Origin: JBPOIS01 sp052034295
Lineage (GTDB): Bacteria > Pseudomonadota > Gammaproteobacteria > Pseudomonadales > Moraxellaceae
Reading direction: 5' to 3'
Length of the DNA: 30,643 nt
Assembly (NCBI GenBank): GCA_052034295.1
Contig: JBPOIS010000126.1
Span: 1 to 30,643, forward strand
Part shown: in pieces, positions 22,903 through 30,643 of the stretch
Layout: each line of letters begins with the position of its first letter
Position numbering within the stretch: the first letter of the stretch is position 1
Made by a program: the position numbers and the translations under genes
The notes under the pieces: generated by a model
What the model saw: the letters and a program-made list of their open reading frames with translations, nothing else
Database searches by the model: none
What the model was told of the DNA's origin: nothing

Positions 22903-24024
22903 ATGGCACAACTCAAAGTAGGTCTGGTCGGCTGGCGCGGCATGGTCGGCTCGGTTCTGATGCAGCGCATGGTCGAAGAACAGGATTTCAACGACATCGA
23001 GCCCACCTACTTCACCACCAGTGCCCCCGGCCAGCCTGCGCCCAGTTTTGGCGGCAAAAGCGCCCCGGCCCTGCAGGATGCCCACGACCTCGACGCGCTG
23101 CGGGCCATGGACGTGATCATCACCTGTCAGGGCGGTGACTACACCAGTGCGGTGTTCCAGAAGCTGCGCGACAGTGGCTGGACCGGCTACTGGATTGACG
23201 CCGCCAGCACCCTGCGCATGGAGCAGGACGCCATCATCGTGCTCGACCCGGTCAATCTGAATGTGATTGAAGCCGGTCTGGATCAGGGCATCAAAAACTA
23301 CATCGGCGGCAACTGCACCAACTCGATCATGCTGATGGGCATGGGCGGGCTGTTCCACGCCGGGCTGGTCGACTGGGTCAGCTCGATGACCTATCAGGCC
23401 GCTTCGGGGGGCGGGGCCAACCACATGCGCGAACTGCTCAAGGGCATGGGCGTGATCCACGCCGCCGTGGCCGATGAACTGGCCACCCCGTCCTCGGCCA
23501 TCCTCGACATCGACCGCAAGGTGGCCAGGACGATCCGCGAGGACGTGCCCACCGAATTCTTTGGCGCCCCGCTGGCTGGCGGCCTGATCCCGTGGATCGA
23601 CAAACAGCTCGACAACGGCCAGTCCAAGGAAGAATGGAAAGGCCAGGCCGAGGTGAACAAAATCCTCGGCACCGCCAGCACCATCCCGGTGGACGGCCTG
23701 TGTGTGCGCATCGGCGCGATGCGCTGCCACAGCCTGGCCCTGACCGTGAAGCTGAAGCAAGACCTGCCCCTGAGTGAGATCGAAGCGCTGATCAAATCCG
23801 GCAACGACTGGGTCAAATTCGTGCCCAACGACCGCGACATCAGCGTGAAGGAACTCACCCCGGCCGCCATCACCGGCGGCCTGCAGATCGGCGTGGGCCG
23901 GGTGCGCAAGCTGAACATGGGTCCGGCGTATATTTCCGCGTTCGTGATCGGCGACCAGCTGCTGTGGGGGGCTGCCGAGCCACTGCGCCGCATGCTGCGC
24001 CTGCTGGTGGCCCGACAGGCCTGA
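22903..24024 (+). CDS. asd: aspartate-semialdehyde dehydrogenase
   Basis: A 373-residue cytoplasmic enzyme that reduces beta-aspartyl phosphate to aspartate semialdehyde with NADPH. This is the branch point to lysine/diaminopimelate, threonine and methionine. The N-terminus is the nucleotide-binding VGLVGWRGMVGSVLMQRM. The nucleophile is Cys138 in YIGGNCTNSIMLMGMGGLF. RIGAMRCHSLALTVKL carries the substrate-binding Arg and the catalytic His region. Length and motifs match the gamma-proteobacterial (E. coli-type) class. The ATG at 22903 fits the family N-terminus. A hairpin terminator follows before fimV, so the two genes probably form separate units. Confidence 0.97.
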   Translation: MAQLKVGLVGWRGMVGSVLMQRMVEEQDFNDIEPTYFTTSAPGQPAPSFGGKSAPALQDAHDLDALRAMDVIITCQGGDYTSAVFQKLRDSGWTGYWIDAASTLRMEQDAIIVLDPVNLNVIEAGLDQGIKNYIGGNCTNSIMLMGMGGLFHAGLVDWVSSMTYQAASGGGANHMRELLKGMGVIHAAVADELATPSSAILDIDRKVARTIREDVPTEFFGAPLAGGLIPWIDKQLDNGQSKEEWKGQAEVNKILGTASTIPVDGLCVRIGAMRCHSLALTVKLKQDLPLSEIEALIKSGNDWVKFVPNDRDISVKELTPAAITGGLQIGVGRVRKLNMGPAYISAFVIGDQLLWGAAEPLRRMLRLLVARQA

Positions 24025-24033
24025 CCAATAAAG

Positions 24034-24066
24034 CGCCCAACGGGACCACAACCCCCGGTGGGCGTT
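24034..24066 (+). terminator. intrinsic terminator after asd
   Basis: CGCCCA (24034-24039 region) pairs with TGGGCG (about 24058-24063), continued by an inner CGGG/CCCG stem with one mismatch. A short T run (TTT) follows. It begins about 10 nt after the asd stop. Confidence 0.6.
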
Positions 24067-24157
24067 TGCAAGCACCCAAACGGCTGTGCTAAAACACGCT
24101 ATGGCCTGTGGTGCCCGATTTCCCGCCACGCGCTGCCCGCATCAAAAAGGACAGGAT

Positions 24158-26863
24158 GTGAAACTGACCCACACCCGACATTGGCTGTATGTGCTCAGGA
24201 CGGGCCTGCTGTTTCCGGCCCTGTCGCACGCCTACAGCATCGGCAGCCTGCAGGTCAGCTCTGCCATGGGTGAGCCTTTTCGGGCGCAGGTGCTGGTCAG
24301 CGGCCTGGACCGCCAGGACGGGACCCTGTCCGTGCAGCCGCCGGACGCGCAGGAACTGGCCCGTCTGGGTGTACAGTCCGGCAGTGGTGATGCGCTGCGC
24401 TTTGAAACCCGACCCGCAGGACCCGGACAGGTGCTGGTGCTGATCCGCAGTGACCAGCCCGTCAAAGCCCCCTATCTGGATGTGGTGGTGCGCCTGCAGA
24501 GCCGCAGGGCCACGCGCGTGCAGCATCTGGTGGCGCTGGTACAGCCCCCGCCTTCGGCCCGCACGGTGCCGCTGGCCGTGGAACCGGCAGAACCGCCGGT
24601 GCTGCCTGCGACCGTGGACCGGGAACAGCCACTGCAGGTGTCCAGCCTGCCGCCGCCTGAGTTGCCCGCCACGACCCTGGCCCTGCCCGAATCTGCCGCG
24701 CTGGAACCGGCCACCGTCACTGCCCTGCCCGAACTGCCGGTTGCCACCGTGGACAGCGTGCCGGTTTTGTCCAATTCCCCCCAGCCCGATGGCAACCCCA
24801 CAGGGCCTGCCCCAGTGGTGCCAGCCGCACCGGTCCAGCACTACACCGTGCGCCAGAATGACTCGCTGTGGAAAATTGCCCGGCGGCTGGAGGGCCCACT
24901 GGGCCAGTCGGCTGGACGCATCGCCACCCAGCTGCACCAGCTCAACCGTGGGGCCTTTCTGAACGATGACCCCAACCGGCTCAGAAGCGGCGCACGGCTG
25001 GTGCTGCCGCAGGCCGAAAAACCGGCGCCAGTTGTGACACAGGCCACGACCAAGCCCCCCCAGGCCCCTACCGCCAAGCCTGCCCCGCAGCCCCCCCGCT
25101 CGGTGCTGTCACGGCACAGTCCGGCCCCCAAAACCCAGCTGACCCTGATCGCCCCCACTGCCAGTGGGCTGGCCACCGGCAACAGCGAAACCCATGGGCG
25201 CAAAACCGGCGCCCAGCCCCTTTCCCGCGAGCTGGCTGGCCAGGTCAGCACCATGCGGCAAAAAACAGCATCCCTACGCAAGGAAGTTCTCGAGCTGGAT
25301 GCTCAAGTCAACCTCAACGATCAGAAGATTGCCATGCAAAATGCCCGACTTGCCGAGTTGCAACAGCGCCTCAAGGCGCGTAAGGAAGCCCAACAGCGGC
25401 GCACCAAGTCCCTGCACAGCCTGCCTGCTGCAGCCCTGGGTGCCGTGGTGGTGGGCCTGACCAGCCTGGTGGCTGAACCTGCCCATGCGGCGCCGGCAGC
25501 GGCCGGCGGCTCCGGGGGCAGCATGATGGCCATCATCATTGGCGTGCTGGTGGTCGTGGCCATTGGTGCGTTTGTCTTCCTGCGCAACAAATCCAAACCG
25601 GCCCCACCACCTGCGGCACGCCCACAGGCTCCGGCCGCACGTCCGGCGGCACAGCCTGCGCCGCGTCCAGCAGCGCCCGCGCCAGCAGCGCCTGCGGCCA
25701 CTGCCCCGGTCAGCAAGCCTGCTGAACCGGCCGTGACCGTTGATCCGCTGGTGGAAGCCAGAAACTTCCTCGAGCAGGAACGCCTGCCCCAGGCCGTGGG
25801 GGTGCTGAACCGGGCGCTGAACCAGCAGCCCAAGCGCGCTGACCTGATGCTGATGCTGCTGGACATTTACCTGATCCAGAACGACCGCGAGGGCTTTGAG
25901 CAGGTGTTTGCCCAGCTCAAGACCGTTGCCGGCAGCAGCGAGCTGGCCCAGGCCGAAGCCCTGCTGGCCCGCTTCCCGCAGCCGGAAGCCGAACCGGAAG
26001 CCGTGGTCGAGCACAAGGCCGAAGTGCTGGAATTCAGCAAGGTGGACTTCCCGGCGGTCTCCCCTGCTGAGGTGGCACCGGCACCAGCCGCCGACGACCA
26101 CAGTGATCATGCACTGGAATTCACCAGCTTTGCCCCCAGTACCGCCGCAGAGCCAGCAGCGGAAGCACCTTCCAGCAGCGAAGCCCTGTCGCTGGATGCC
26201 CTGGAAGCCGAGCTGAACGCCAGCCTGCACACCGACCTGCAGGACAGGGTTGAACCGGCAGCCCCCATGGCAGACACTGCGCTGGCGGATCTGGAGCTGA
26301 CCCTCACCCCGGCGCCCGCCCCTGCCGCCCCAGAGCTGTCGCTGTCCGCACCAGCCACGCCTGTTGCTGCAGAACCAGCACTGCCGGATCAGCCGGTGGA
26401 CCTGCAGTTTGATCTGGATGACAGCTTCAGTCTGGAGGATAAGGCTGCCCCTGCAGCGGTGGCCGATGACTGGGCGGGCGATCTGGCCAGTCAGGACTTC
26501 AGCCTGCCCGACGAACCAGCAGCCCCGGTGGCGGCAGAATCCAGCCTGCAAAGCCTGAATCTGGACCAGGGCGATCACAGCCTGCAGCAACAAATCAGCG
26601 CCTTTGATGCCGCCCTGCCGTCCAAGGCCGATTCAGTCGCCGCACCCCTGTCTGCCGGCCTGGGCTATAATGGCCAGCTGGCCGAAGAGTTTGGCTTTGT
26701 GCAGGATGTGGATGCACAGGCGCTGAACCTGGACCTGGCCCGCCAATACGCCGGACTGGGTGAAATGGAAGGTGCCCGCGAGCTGCTGGATGAAGTGCTG
26801 GCCCAGGGCAATGCTGAACAACAGCAGCAGGCCCGCCAGCTGAAGGCCCAGCTGATCCAGTAA
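24158..26863 (+). CDS. fimV: FimV-type polar/peptidoglycan-binding protein
   Basis: A 901-residue inner-membrane hub protein. In Pseudomonas, FimV supports type IV pilus assembly, polar localisation and twitching. The start is a GTG at 24158 with AAGGA 6 nt upstream. Residues about 8-24 are a signal-like segment, and the FimV N-terminal domain follows (YSIGSLQVSSAMGEPFRAQV). A LysM domain lies at about 228-288 (HYTVRQNDSLWKIARRLEG). A coiled coil (about 360-420) precedes the membrane helix at 456-475 (MMAIIIGVLVVVAIGAFVFL). Ala/Pro-rich spacers flank a TPR-like unit (about 528-600), and a long acidic segment follows. The FimV C-terminal motif is at about 856-901 (LNLDLARQYAGLGEMEGARE). Length is near P. 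aeruginosa FimV (about 919). No pilus genes are in the window. Confidence 0.94.
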   Translation: MKLTHTRHWLYVLRTGLLFPALSHAYSIGSLQVSSAMGEPFRAQVLVSGLDRQDGTLSVQPPDAQELARLGVQSGSGDALRFETRPAGPGQVLVLIRSDQPVKAPYLDVVVRLQSRRATRVQHLVALVQPPPSARTVPLAVEPAEPPVLPATVDREQPLQVSSLPPPELPATTLALPESAALEPATVTALPELPVATVDSVPVLSNSPQPDGNPTGPAPVVPAAPVQHYTVRQNDSLWKIARRLEGPLGQSAGRIATQLHQLNRGAFLNDDPNRLRSGARLVLPQAEKPAPVVTQATTKPPQAPTAKPAPQPPRSVLSRHSPAPKTQLTLIAPTASGLATGNSETHGRKTGAQPLSRELAGQVSTMRQKTASLRKEVLELDAQVNLNDQKIAMQNARLAELQQRLKARKEAQQRRTKSLHSLPAAALGAVVVGLTSLVAEPAHAAPAAAGGSGGSMMAIIIGVLVVVAIGAFVFLRNKSKPAPPPAARPQAPAARPAAQPAPRPAAPAPAAPAATAPVSKPAEPAVTVDPLVEARNFLEQERLPQAVGVLNRALNQQPKRADLMLMLLDIYLIQNDREGFEQVFAQLKTVAGSSELAQAEALLARFPQPEAEPEAVVEHKAEVLEFSKVDFPAVSPAEVAPAPAADDHSDHALEFTSFAPSTAAEPAAEAPSSSEALSLDALEAELNASLHTDLQDRVEPAAPMADTALADLELTLTPAPAPAAPELSLSAPATPVAAEPALPDQPVDLQFDLDDSFSLEDKAAPAAVADDWAGDLASQDFSLPDEPAAPVAAESSLQSLNLDQGDHSLQQQISAFDAALPSKADSVAAPLSAGLGYNGQLAEEFGFVQDVDAQALNLDLARQYAGLGEMEGARELLDEVLAQGNAEQQQQARQLKAQLIQ

Positions 26864-26879
26864 TCGCCTTCACCACCGG

Positions 26880-26907
26880 ACAGGCGGCTGGTCCGCCTGT
26901 TTTTTTT
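26880..26907 (+). terminator. strong intrinsic terminator after fimV
   Basis: ACAGGCGG (26880-26887) and CCGCCTGT (26893-26900) form a perfect 8-bp stem with a 5-nt loop. It runs into eight T residues (26900-26907). It begins 17 nt after the fimV stop. Confidence 0.9.
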
Positions 26908-26921
26908 GAGGAAAAAAACCC

Positions 26922-27998
26922 TTGAGCAGTCCGTTACAGGCCAGTCTGGCCCCACTGGCGGTGGTCTATACGGGCGGTACCCTGGGCTGCCATGGCCAGC
27001 CGCTGCGCCCCCTGCCCGGGGCACGGCTGCAGCCTGCGGTCGAACAGCTGTTGTCCAGCGGGCCCCAGTCACTGCACTGGCAGGCCTGGACCGTGCCGCT
27101 GGACAGCAGCCAGCTCACCCCCCAGCACTGGACAGACCTGCTGGAACAATGCGTTGGTTTTTACCAACAGGGCATCCGCCACGTGCTGATCCTGCACGGC
27201 ACCGACACCCTGGCCTACACGGGTGCCCTGCTGGCCGAAGCGCTGGCCGGCAGTGACCTGCAGGTGGTGCTCACCGGCAGCCAGCAGCCACTGCTGCAGG
27301 CGGATTTTTCCATCGACCCGGACAGCGATGCCCCCGACAACCTGCGTCAGGCGGTACAGGCCCTGTTTCAGGCCCGCCCCGGCGTGCGCATTGCCTTTGC
27401 CGGTGAAAGCTGGCCGGCCCAGACCGTGCAAAAAATCCACACCCGCGACCCGGCTGCCTTCAGCGGTCACCTGCGCGCCGGACACCCGGCGGTCAGTTAT
27501 CAGCCGCTCAGTCCGGCCCTGCGCCAGCGCTGGCTGGCGCAGTGGCAGCAGCACTGGCCGGACACCGCCGCCCGCCTGCTGGCCGGCCGGGTGCTGACCC
27601 ATTATTTCACCCCGCAGCAGCCCGCGGTGTGTCTGGCCACCTTGCAGGGCCTACTGGCGCAGCAGCCCGATGCCGTGATCCTGCAGGGCTATGGCAGTGG
27701 CAACCTGCCCGACTGGCCTGAACTGCAGGCGTGGGCCCGGACTGCACACCGGCAGGGGGTGCTGGTGGTGGCGGCCACACAGGTGCCGTTTGGCGGCACC
27801 GACACCCGTTATGCCTGTACGGCGTGGCTGGCCGATGCCCAGGTGCTGCCTGCGGCCCGGCTGACCCTGCCCGCCCTGTATGCGCGGCTGTGCTGGCTGG
27901 TGGCCCGGTACGACAGTCCAGCCCAGCGCCGCCGCCGCTGGCGCACGCTGCTCAATGACCCCAGAACCACCGCGCGGGATGATCGCCATGAACGCTGA
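26922..27998 (+). CDS. L-asparaginase (type I, AnsA-like)
   Basis: A 358-residue enzyme that hydrolyses asparagine to aspartate and ammonia. The N-terminal active-site loop is VVYTGGTLG with nucleophile Thr17. The second catalytic segment is LILHGTDTLAYTGALL, with Thr94-Asp95 at about residues 92-96. VVLTGSQQPL and ILQGYGSGNLP also match the family. No signal peptide is visible, so the protein should be cytoplasmic. The start is uncertain: a TTG at 26922, about 10 nt after a GAGGA, keeps the conserved N-terminus and no ATG or GTG fits better. A strong terminator separates it from fimV, so a promoter within or near the terminator is needed. Its last 11 nt overlap the truA start. The C-terminal Arg-rich tail is longer than usual. 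Confidence 0.88.
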   Translation: MSSPLQASLAPLAVVYTGGTLGCHGQPLRPLPGARLQPAVEQLLSSGPQSLHWQAWTVPLDSSQLTPQHWTDLLEQCVGFYQQGIRHVLILHGTDTLAYTGALLAEALAGSDLQVVLTGSQQPLLQADFSIDPDSDAPDNLRQAVQALFQARPGVRIAFAGESWPAQTVQKIHTRDPAAFSGHLRAGHPAVSYQPLSPALRQRWLAQWQQHWPDTAARLLAGRVLTHYFTPQQPAVCLATLQGLLAQQPDAVILQGYGSGNLPDWPELQAWARTAHRQGVLVVAATQVPFGGTDTRYACTAWLADAQVLPAARLTLPALYARLCWLVARYDSPAQRRRRWRTLLNDPRTTARDDRHER

Positions 27999-28818
27999 AC
28001 CCTGTTATCCGGCCCGGGGCCAGCGCTGGGCGCTGGGCCTGGAATTCAATGGGGCCGCATTTCGTGGCTGGCAGACCCAGCAGCCCGGGGTGCGCAGCGT
28101 ACAGGCCACCCTGGAGGCCGCTTTGTCCAGGGTGGCCAACCATCCGGTGACCCTGCACGCCGCAGGCCGCACCGATGCCGGGGTACACGCCAGCCAGATG
28201 ATTGCCCATTTTGACAGCCCTGCCCCGCGCAGCGCCCGCAGCTGGATCATGGGGACCAATACCCTGCTGCCGCGTGAGATCGCCCTGCGCTGGGCGGTAC
28301 CGATGCCGGACACCTTTCATGCCCGCTTCCGCGCGGTGGCCCGCCGCTACCGCTATGTGATCCTGAATCAGCCGTTCCGCCCGGCCCTGCTGGATGGCCA
28401 GGTGACCCATGTTTATCAAACGCTGGATGTCGCTGCCATGCAGGCGGCCCTGGCGCTGATGGTCGGCACCCATGATTTTTCCAGTTTCCGCGCGGTGGCC
28501 TGTCAATCCAGGCAGCCGGTGCGCACCGTCAGCCATGCCCGGCTCAGCCAGCACGGGGCGCTGCTGGTGCTGGACATTCAAGCCAATGGTTTTTTGCACC
28601 ACATGGTGCGCAACATCGTCGGCACCCTGCTGAGCATTGGTCAGGGAGAACAGCCGGTGAACTGGGTGTCCCACCTGCTGCAGGTGCAGGACCGCACCCA
28701 GGCCGGCATCACCGCGCCGCCGGATGGGCTGTACTTCATCAATGCCTACTACCCGCCGCAGTTTGTGCTGCCCCAGGCCACGCTGGGGCCGGTGTGGCTG
28801 GCGGGCCTGCCGGACTAG
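27988..28818 (+). CDS. truA: tRNA pseudouridine(38-40) synthase TruA
   Basis: A 276-residue enzyme that converts uridines 38-40 in the tRNA anticodon stem-loop to pseudouridine. The catalytic Asp63 lies in HAAGRTDAGVHASQMIAHFD. Supporting motifs are LEFNGAAFRGWQTQ, FHARFRAVARRYRYVI and the C-terminal NGFLHHMVRNIVGTLLSIG. The ATG at 27988 fits the family N-terminus; an ATG three codons upstream is also possible. It overlaps the asparaginase end by 11 nt, which suggests coupling. Its stop is shared in a CTAG palindrome with the convergent AraC-type gene. No terminator lies between the two genes. Confidence 0.96.
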   Translation: MNAEPCYPARGQRWALGLEFNGAAFRGWQTQQPGVRSVQATLEAALSRVANHPVTLHAAGRTDAGVHASQMIAHFDSPAPRSARSWIMGTNTLLPREIALRWAVPMPDTFHARFRAVARRYRYVILNQPFRPALLDGQVTHVYQTLDVAAMQAALALMVGTHDFSSFRAVACQSRQPVRTVSHARLSQHGALLVLDIQANGFLHHMVRNIVGTLLSIGQGEQPVNWVSHLLQVQDRTQAGITAPPDGLYFINAYYPPQFVLPQATLGPVWLAGLPD

Positions 28819-29825
28819 CTTTGCTTGCGGCGGCGGTATTCGACCGGGGTCTCGCCGGTCCAGCGCCGGAACGCCCGGTAAAAGGTGCTGGGCTCAGAAA
28901 AACCGGTCAGATAAACAATGCGCTCGATACTTTCTGAAGTCTGCGCCAGCAGCCGCTTGGCCAGCCTACAGCGAAAATCCGACAGGATCTGCTGAAAACT
29001 GGTGTCGGCTTCGGCCAGCTGGGTGCGCAGGCGGCGCACCGGCAGGTTGAGCTGTGCCGCCACGGACTCCAGCGAGGTTTCACCGCTTTCCAGGGTGGCA
29101 CCGATGGCGCGGCGCACCTCGGCGATCAGGTCAAACCGCGCCAGTTCCTGCATTTTCACCAGTGCCAGCTGTTCATGCAGGTGCAGCAGCTCCGGCTCGG
29201 TGGGCCACAGTGGCTGCTCCAGGATCGCCGGATCGAAGTGCAGCCGGGTTTCCACCTGTCCCAGAATCACCGGGCAACCGTACACCCGCTCATACTCCTG
29301 CGGCGTGGCACCCTCGCTGTAATCCAGCTCCAGACACACCGGGGCAAATTTGCCCTCAGTGACGAAGCGAAAAAACCGGATCACCCCCACCAGCAGGCAT
29401 TCGGTAAAGTGCCGCAGGGCCAGGTGGTCTTTGTAAATGGCCGGGCCATTGGTCAGATAGCACTCGCTGTCACTGACCACCAGCTGGGCGGTCAGGGCAT
29501 CACTGACCAGCCGCTGATAGGCCAGCGCCCGGCGCAGCCCGTCGCCAAAGGTGGTGCTGCTGCTGAACAGGTACTCCATGACCTGCCCCCGGTACAGCGG
29601 CAACTGCTCACCCAGATGCAGGCCGATGTCCGGGTCCTGACTGACCTCCTGCGCAGCACGCCAGAAACTCAGCTGCGCATACAGGGGCGTGCGCTGGTGG
29701 GTTTCAATGCGCGACAGGGCCACCCCGGCCTTTTGCAGGATCTCTTCGGCGGGCAATCCGGCACGGCGCATGGCCTGATGAATCAGTCGCAGCAACACCG
29801 CTGAATCGGTCAGCTCCATCGCCAT
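28815..29825 (-). CDS. AraC family transcriptional regulator (OruR/ArgR-like domain plan)
   Basis: A 336-residue regulator. The N-terminal part (about residues 10-200) resembles the all-purpose ligand-binding domain found in OruR-type AraC proteins, with LIHQAMRRAGLPAEEILQKA and IGLHLGEQLPLYRGQVMEYL. The C-terminal AraC DNA-binding domain covers about 235-336. Its second helix-turn-helix is IVYLTGFSEPSTFYRAFRRW followed by TGETPVEYRRR. Such proteins usually act as activators of catabolic genes. The regulated genes are not obvious here, because it is convergent to truA and divergent from a small lipoprotein gene. The start could be 29825 or 29819. A TATGAT hexamer at 29869-29864 (minus) is a possible -10 box. 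Confidence 0.9.
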   Translation of the reverse strand: MAMELTDSAVLLRLIHQAMRRAGLPAEEILQKAGVALSRIETHQRTPLYAQLSFWRAAQEVSQDPDIGLHLGEQLPLYRGQVMEYLFSSSTTFGDGLRRALAYQRLVSDALTAQLVVSDSECYLTNGPAIYKDHLALRHFTECLLVGVIRFFRFVTEGKFAPVCLELDYSEGATPQEYERVYGCPVILGQVETRLHFDPAILEQPLWPTEPELLHLHEQLALVKMQELARFDLIAEVRRAIGATLESGETSLESVAAQLNLPVRRLRTQLAEADTSFQQILSDFRCRLAKRLLAQTSESIERIVYLTGFSEPSTFYRAFRRWTGETPVEYRRRKQS

Positions 29826-30005
29826 GCCAAACCCCGTGATTGTTCGAATTGAATGACGGTCTCATCATACGGGATTTTTGCCCAAAAAAATCGCTCCGGA
29901 CGGTGCTGCAGGCCTGCCCGATGGCGCGTCTGTACAAATCAGGACTAGGCGGGGCGCGGCAAAATTTTTACACTGCACCGACTGTGCTTTCTGCGGGAGT
30001 GTCCG

Positions 30006-30347
30006 ATGCGCCTTGTGATGTTGTTGCCTGTGCTGATGCTGGCCGGTTGTCAATCCAGCCCTTTGGCCACCTCCGCCCAGTGGCTGCACTGGCCTGCCGT
30101 GCCGATGGCCGATCGCCGCACCCCGGCTGAAGCCTGCCTGGCACACAGCCGGCTGCTGGAGGCCCGCGCTGTGGGCAAGACCATCGAATCGCCCCACTAC
30201 ACGCTGATCACGCTGGAAAGCGCCAGCAACCCGCAGGGCATGGGCGAGCTGTGTATCCAGGACAAGGTCAGTGGCCGCATTGAGCTCACCGCCGTGGCCG
30301 ACCTGCAGTTCCTCACGGCGCTGCCGCAGGCGCCGGTCCAGCCCTGA
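30006..30347 (+). CDS. small hypothetical lipoprotein
   Basis: A 113-residue protein with a lipoprotein signal peptide: MRLVMLLPVLMLAGC, with Cys15 as the predicted lipidation site and Gln-Ser next, so no Asp+2 inner-membrane signal. The mature part has two further Cys (in TPAEACLAHSRLLEAR and MGELCIQDKVSGRIEL) that could form a disulfide, and a beta-rich end. The ATG at 30006 has GGGAG about 7 nt upstream. A TACACT hexamer at 29969-29974 could be its -10 box, without a clear -35. I do not recognise the family. It is followed by the infA promoter. Confidence 0.82.
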   Translation: MRLVMLLPVLMLAGCQSSPLATSAQWLHWPAVPMADRRTPAEACLAHSRLLEARAVGKTIESPHYTLITLESASNPQGMGELCIQDKVSGRIELTAVADLQFLTALPQAPVQP

Positions 30348-30369
30348 GTGGGCGGGACGACCGGCAGAC

Positions 30370-30399
30370 TTGTCAGCACAGGGTCGCCTTGGCTATAAT
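30370..30399 (+). promoter_or_regulatory. sigma70 promoter of infA
   Basis: TTGTCA (30370-30375) and a perfect TATAAT (30394-30399) are separated by 18 bp. The -10 box lies 32 nt upstream of the infA start codon. Confidence 0.85.
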
Positions 30400-30431
30400 T
30401 TGCGCCTTTCCCATCCCCGTTCAGGACATCC

Positions 30432-30643
30432 ATGGCCAACAAAGAAGAGTTGATTGAGTTTGAAGGCGTGGTCACCGAGACCCTGCCCAACACCATGTTT
30501 CGCGTTCGTCTCGAAAACGGACATGAAGTGATCGCTCACATCTCTGGCAAAATGCGCAAGCATTACATCCGCATCCTCACGGGCGACAATGTCAAGGTCG
30601 AGATGACCCCGTATGACCTGAGCAAGGGCCGCATCACCTACCG
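30432..30643 (+). CDS. infA: translation initiation factor IF-1 (3' end beyond the window)
   Basis: Seventy residues are visible before the window ends. IF-1 binds the 30S A site and helps IF-2 and IF-3 during initiation. The single OB-fold is clear: LPNTMFRVRLENGHEVIAHI, SGKMRKHYIRILTGDNVKVE and MTPYDLSKGRITYR. The E. coli protein has 72 residues, so only the last two or three residues and the stop are missing. AGGA lies 6 nt upstream of the ATG at 30432. The N-terminal variant (ANKEELIEFEG) matches my memory of the Acinetobacter protein, which supports placement near Moraxellaceae. The gene has its own strong promoter. Confidence 0.97.
   Translation, partial: MANKEELIEFEGVVTETLPNTMFRVRLENGHEVIAHISGKMRKHYIRILTGDNVKVEMTPYDLSKGRITY

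Noticed and set aside
26664..26673. TATAAT-like hexamer as a promoter
   Set aside because: It lies inside fimV coding sequence, followed by more than 190 bp of conserved C-terminal codons, and has no partner -35 box of note.

Overview
The window is GC-rich, densely coded gamma-proteobacterial chromosome. The partial translation initiation factor IF-1 at the right edge (starting MANKEELIEFEGVVTETLPN) closely resembles the Acinetobacter form as I remember it. Together with an asd-fimV-truA neighbourhood, SlyX, Uup and a family I lipase with its foldase, this points to Pseudomonadales, perhaps a high-GC member of Moraxellaceae. That placement is inference from remembered sequences, not from a search.

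Left part (1-4603, all minus strand). The N-terminus of a YgjP-like metallopeptidase runs off the left edge. Next come a small membrane or exported protein with a good promoter, the lipase foldase lifO, the secreted lipase and a TetR regulator. A very strong intrinsic terminator lies between lipase and foldase, and AT-rich inverted repeats lie upstream of the lipase. Then comes a cysD (sulfate adenylyltransferase small subunit) split by a one-base insertion in an A5 run, with no cysN beside it.

Middle part (4606-9611). dabB and dabA encode a DAB-type inorganic-carbon accumulation complex: a proton-channel-like membrane subunit and a zinc, carbonic-anhydrase-like subunit. They are transcribed leftward with start/stop overlap and lead straight into cysD. 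A divergent LysR regulator faces them across an intergenic region holding a perfect 9-bp inverted repeat.

9630-14606 is one very large minus-strand gene for a 1,658-residue protein. It has a possible RelE/ParE-like N-terminal segment, a UvrD-like superfamily 1 helicase core, a long helical-repeat region, a Pro/Glu-rich linker and a small beta-rich C-terminal domain. It is the least understood item here and the best candidate for a poorly described system. It follows topA after a gene-free gap of 315 bp.

Right part (14922-30643). topA, a membrane-anchored hypothetical and slyX run leftward. Divergent from slyX, uup, a lipoprotein gene and an LpxL-type acyltransferase form a tightly coupled rightward operon. 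A gene-free 612-bp stretch follows, with 49-bp tandem repeats and a perfect hairpin. Then come asd, fimV, an L-asparaginase and truA (rightward), a convergent AraC regulator, a small lipoprotein gene and infA with a near-consensus promoter. Most of this part is housekeeping. The asparaginase between fimV and truA is the main departure from the Pseudomonas order as I recall it.
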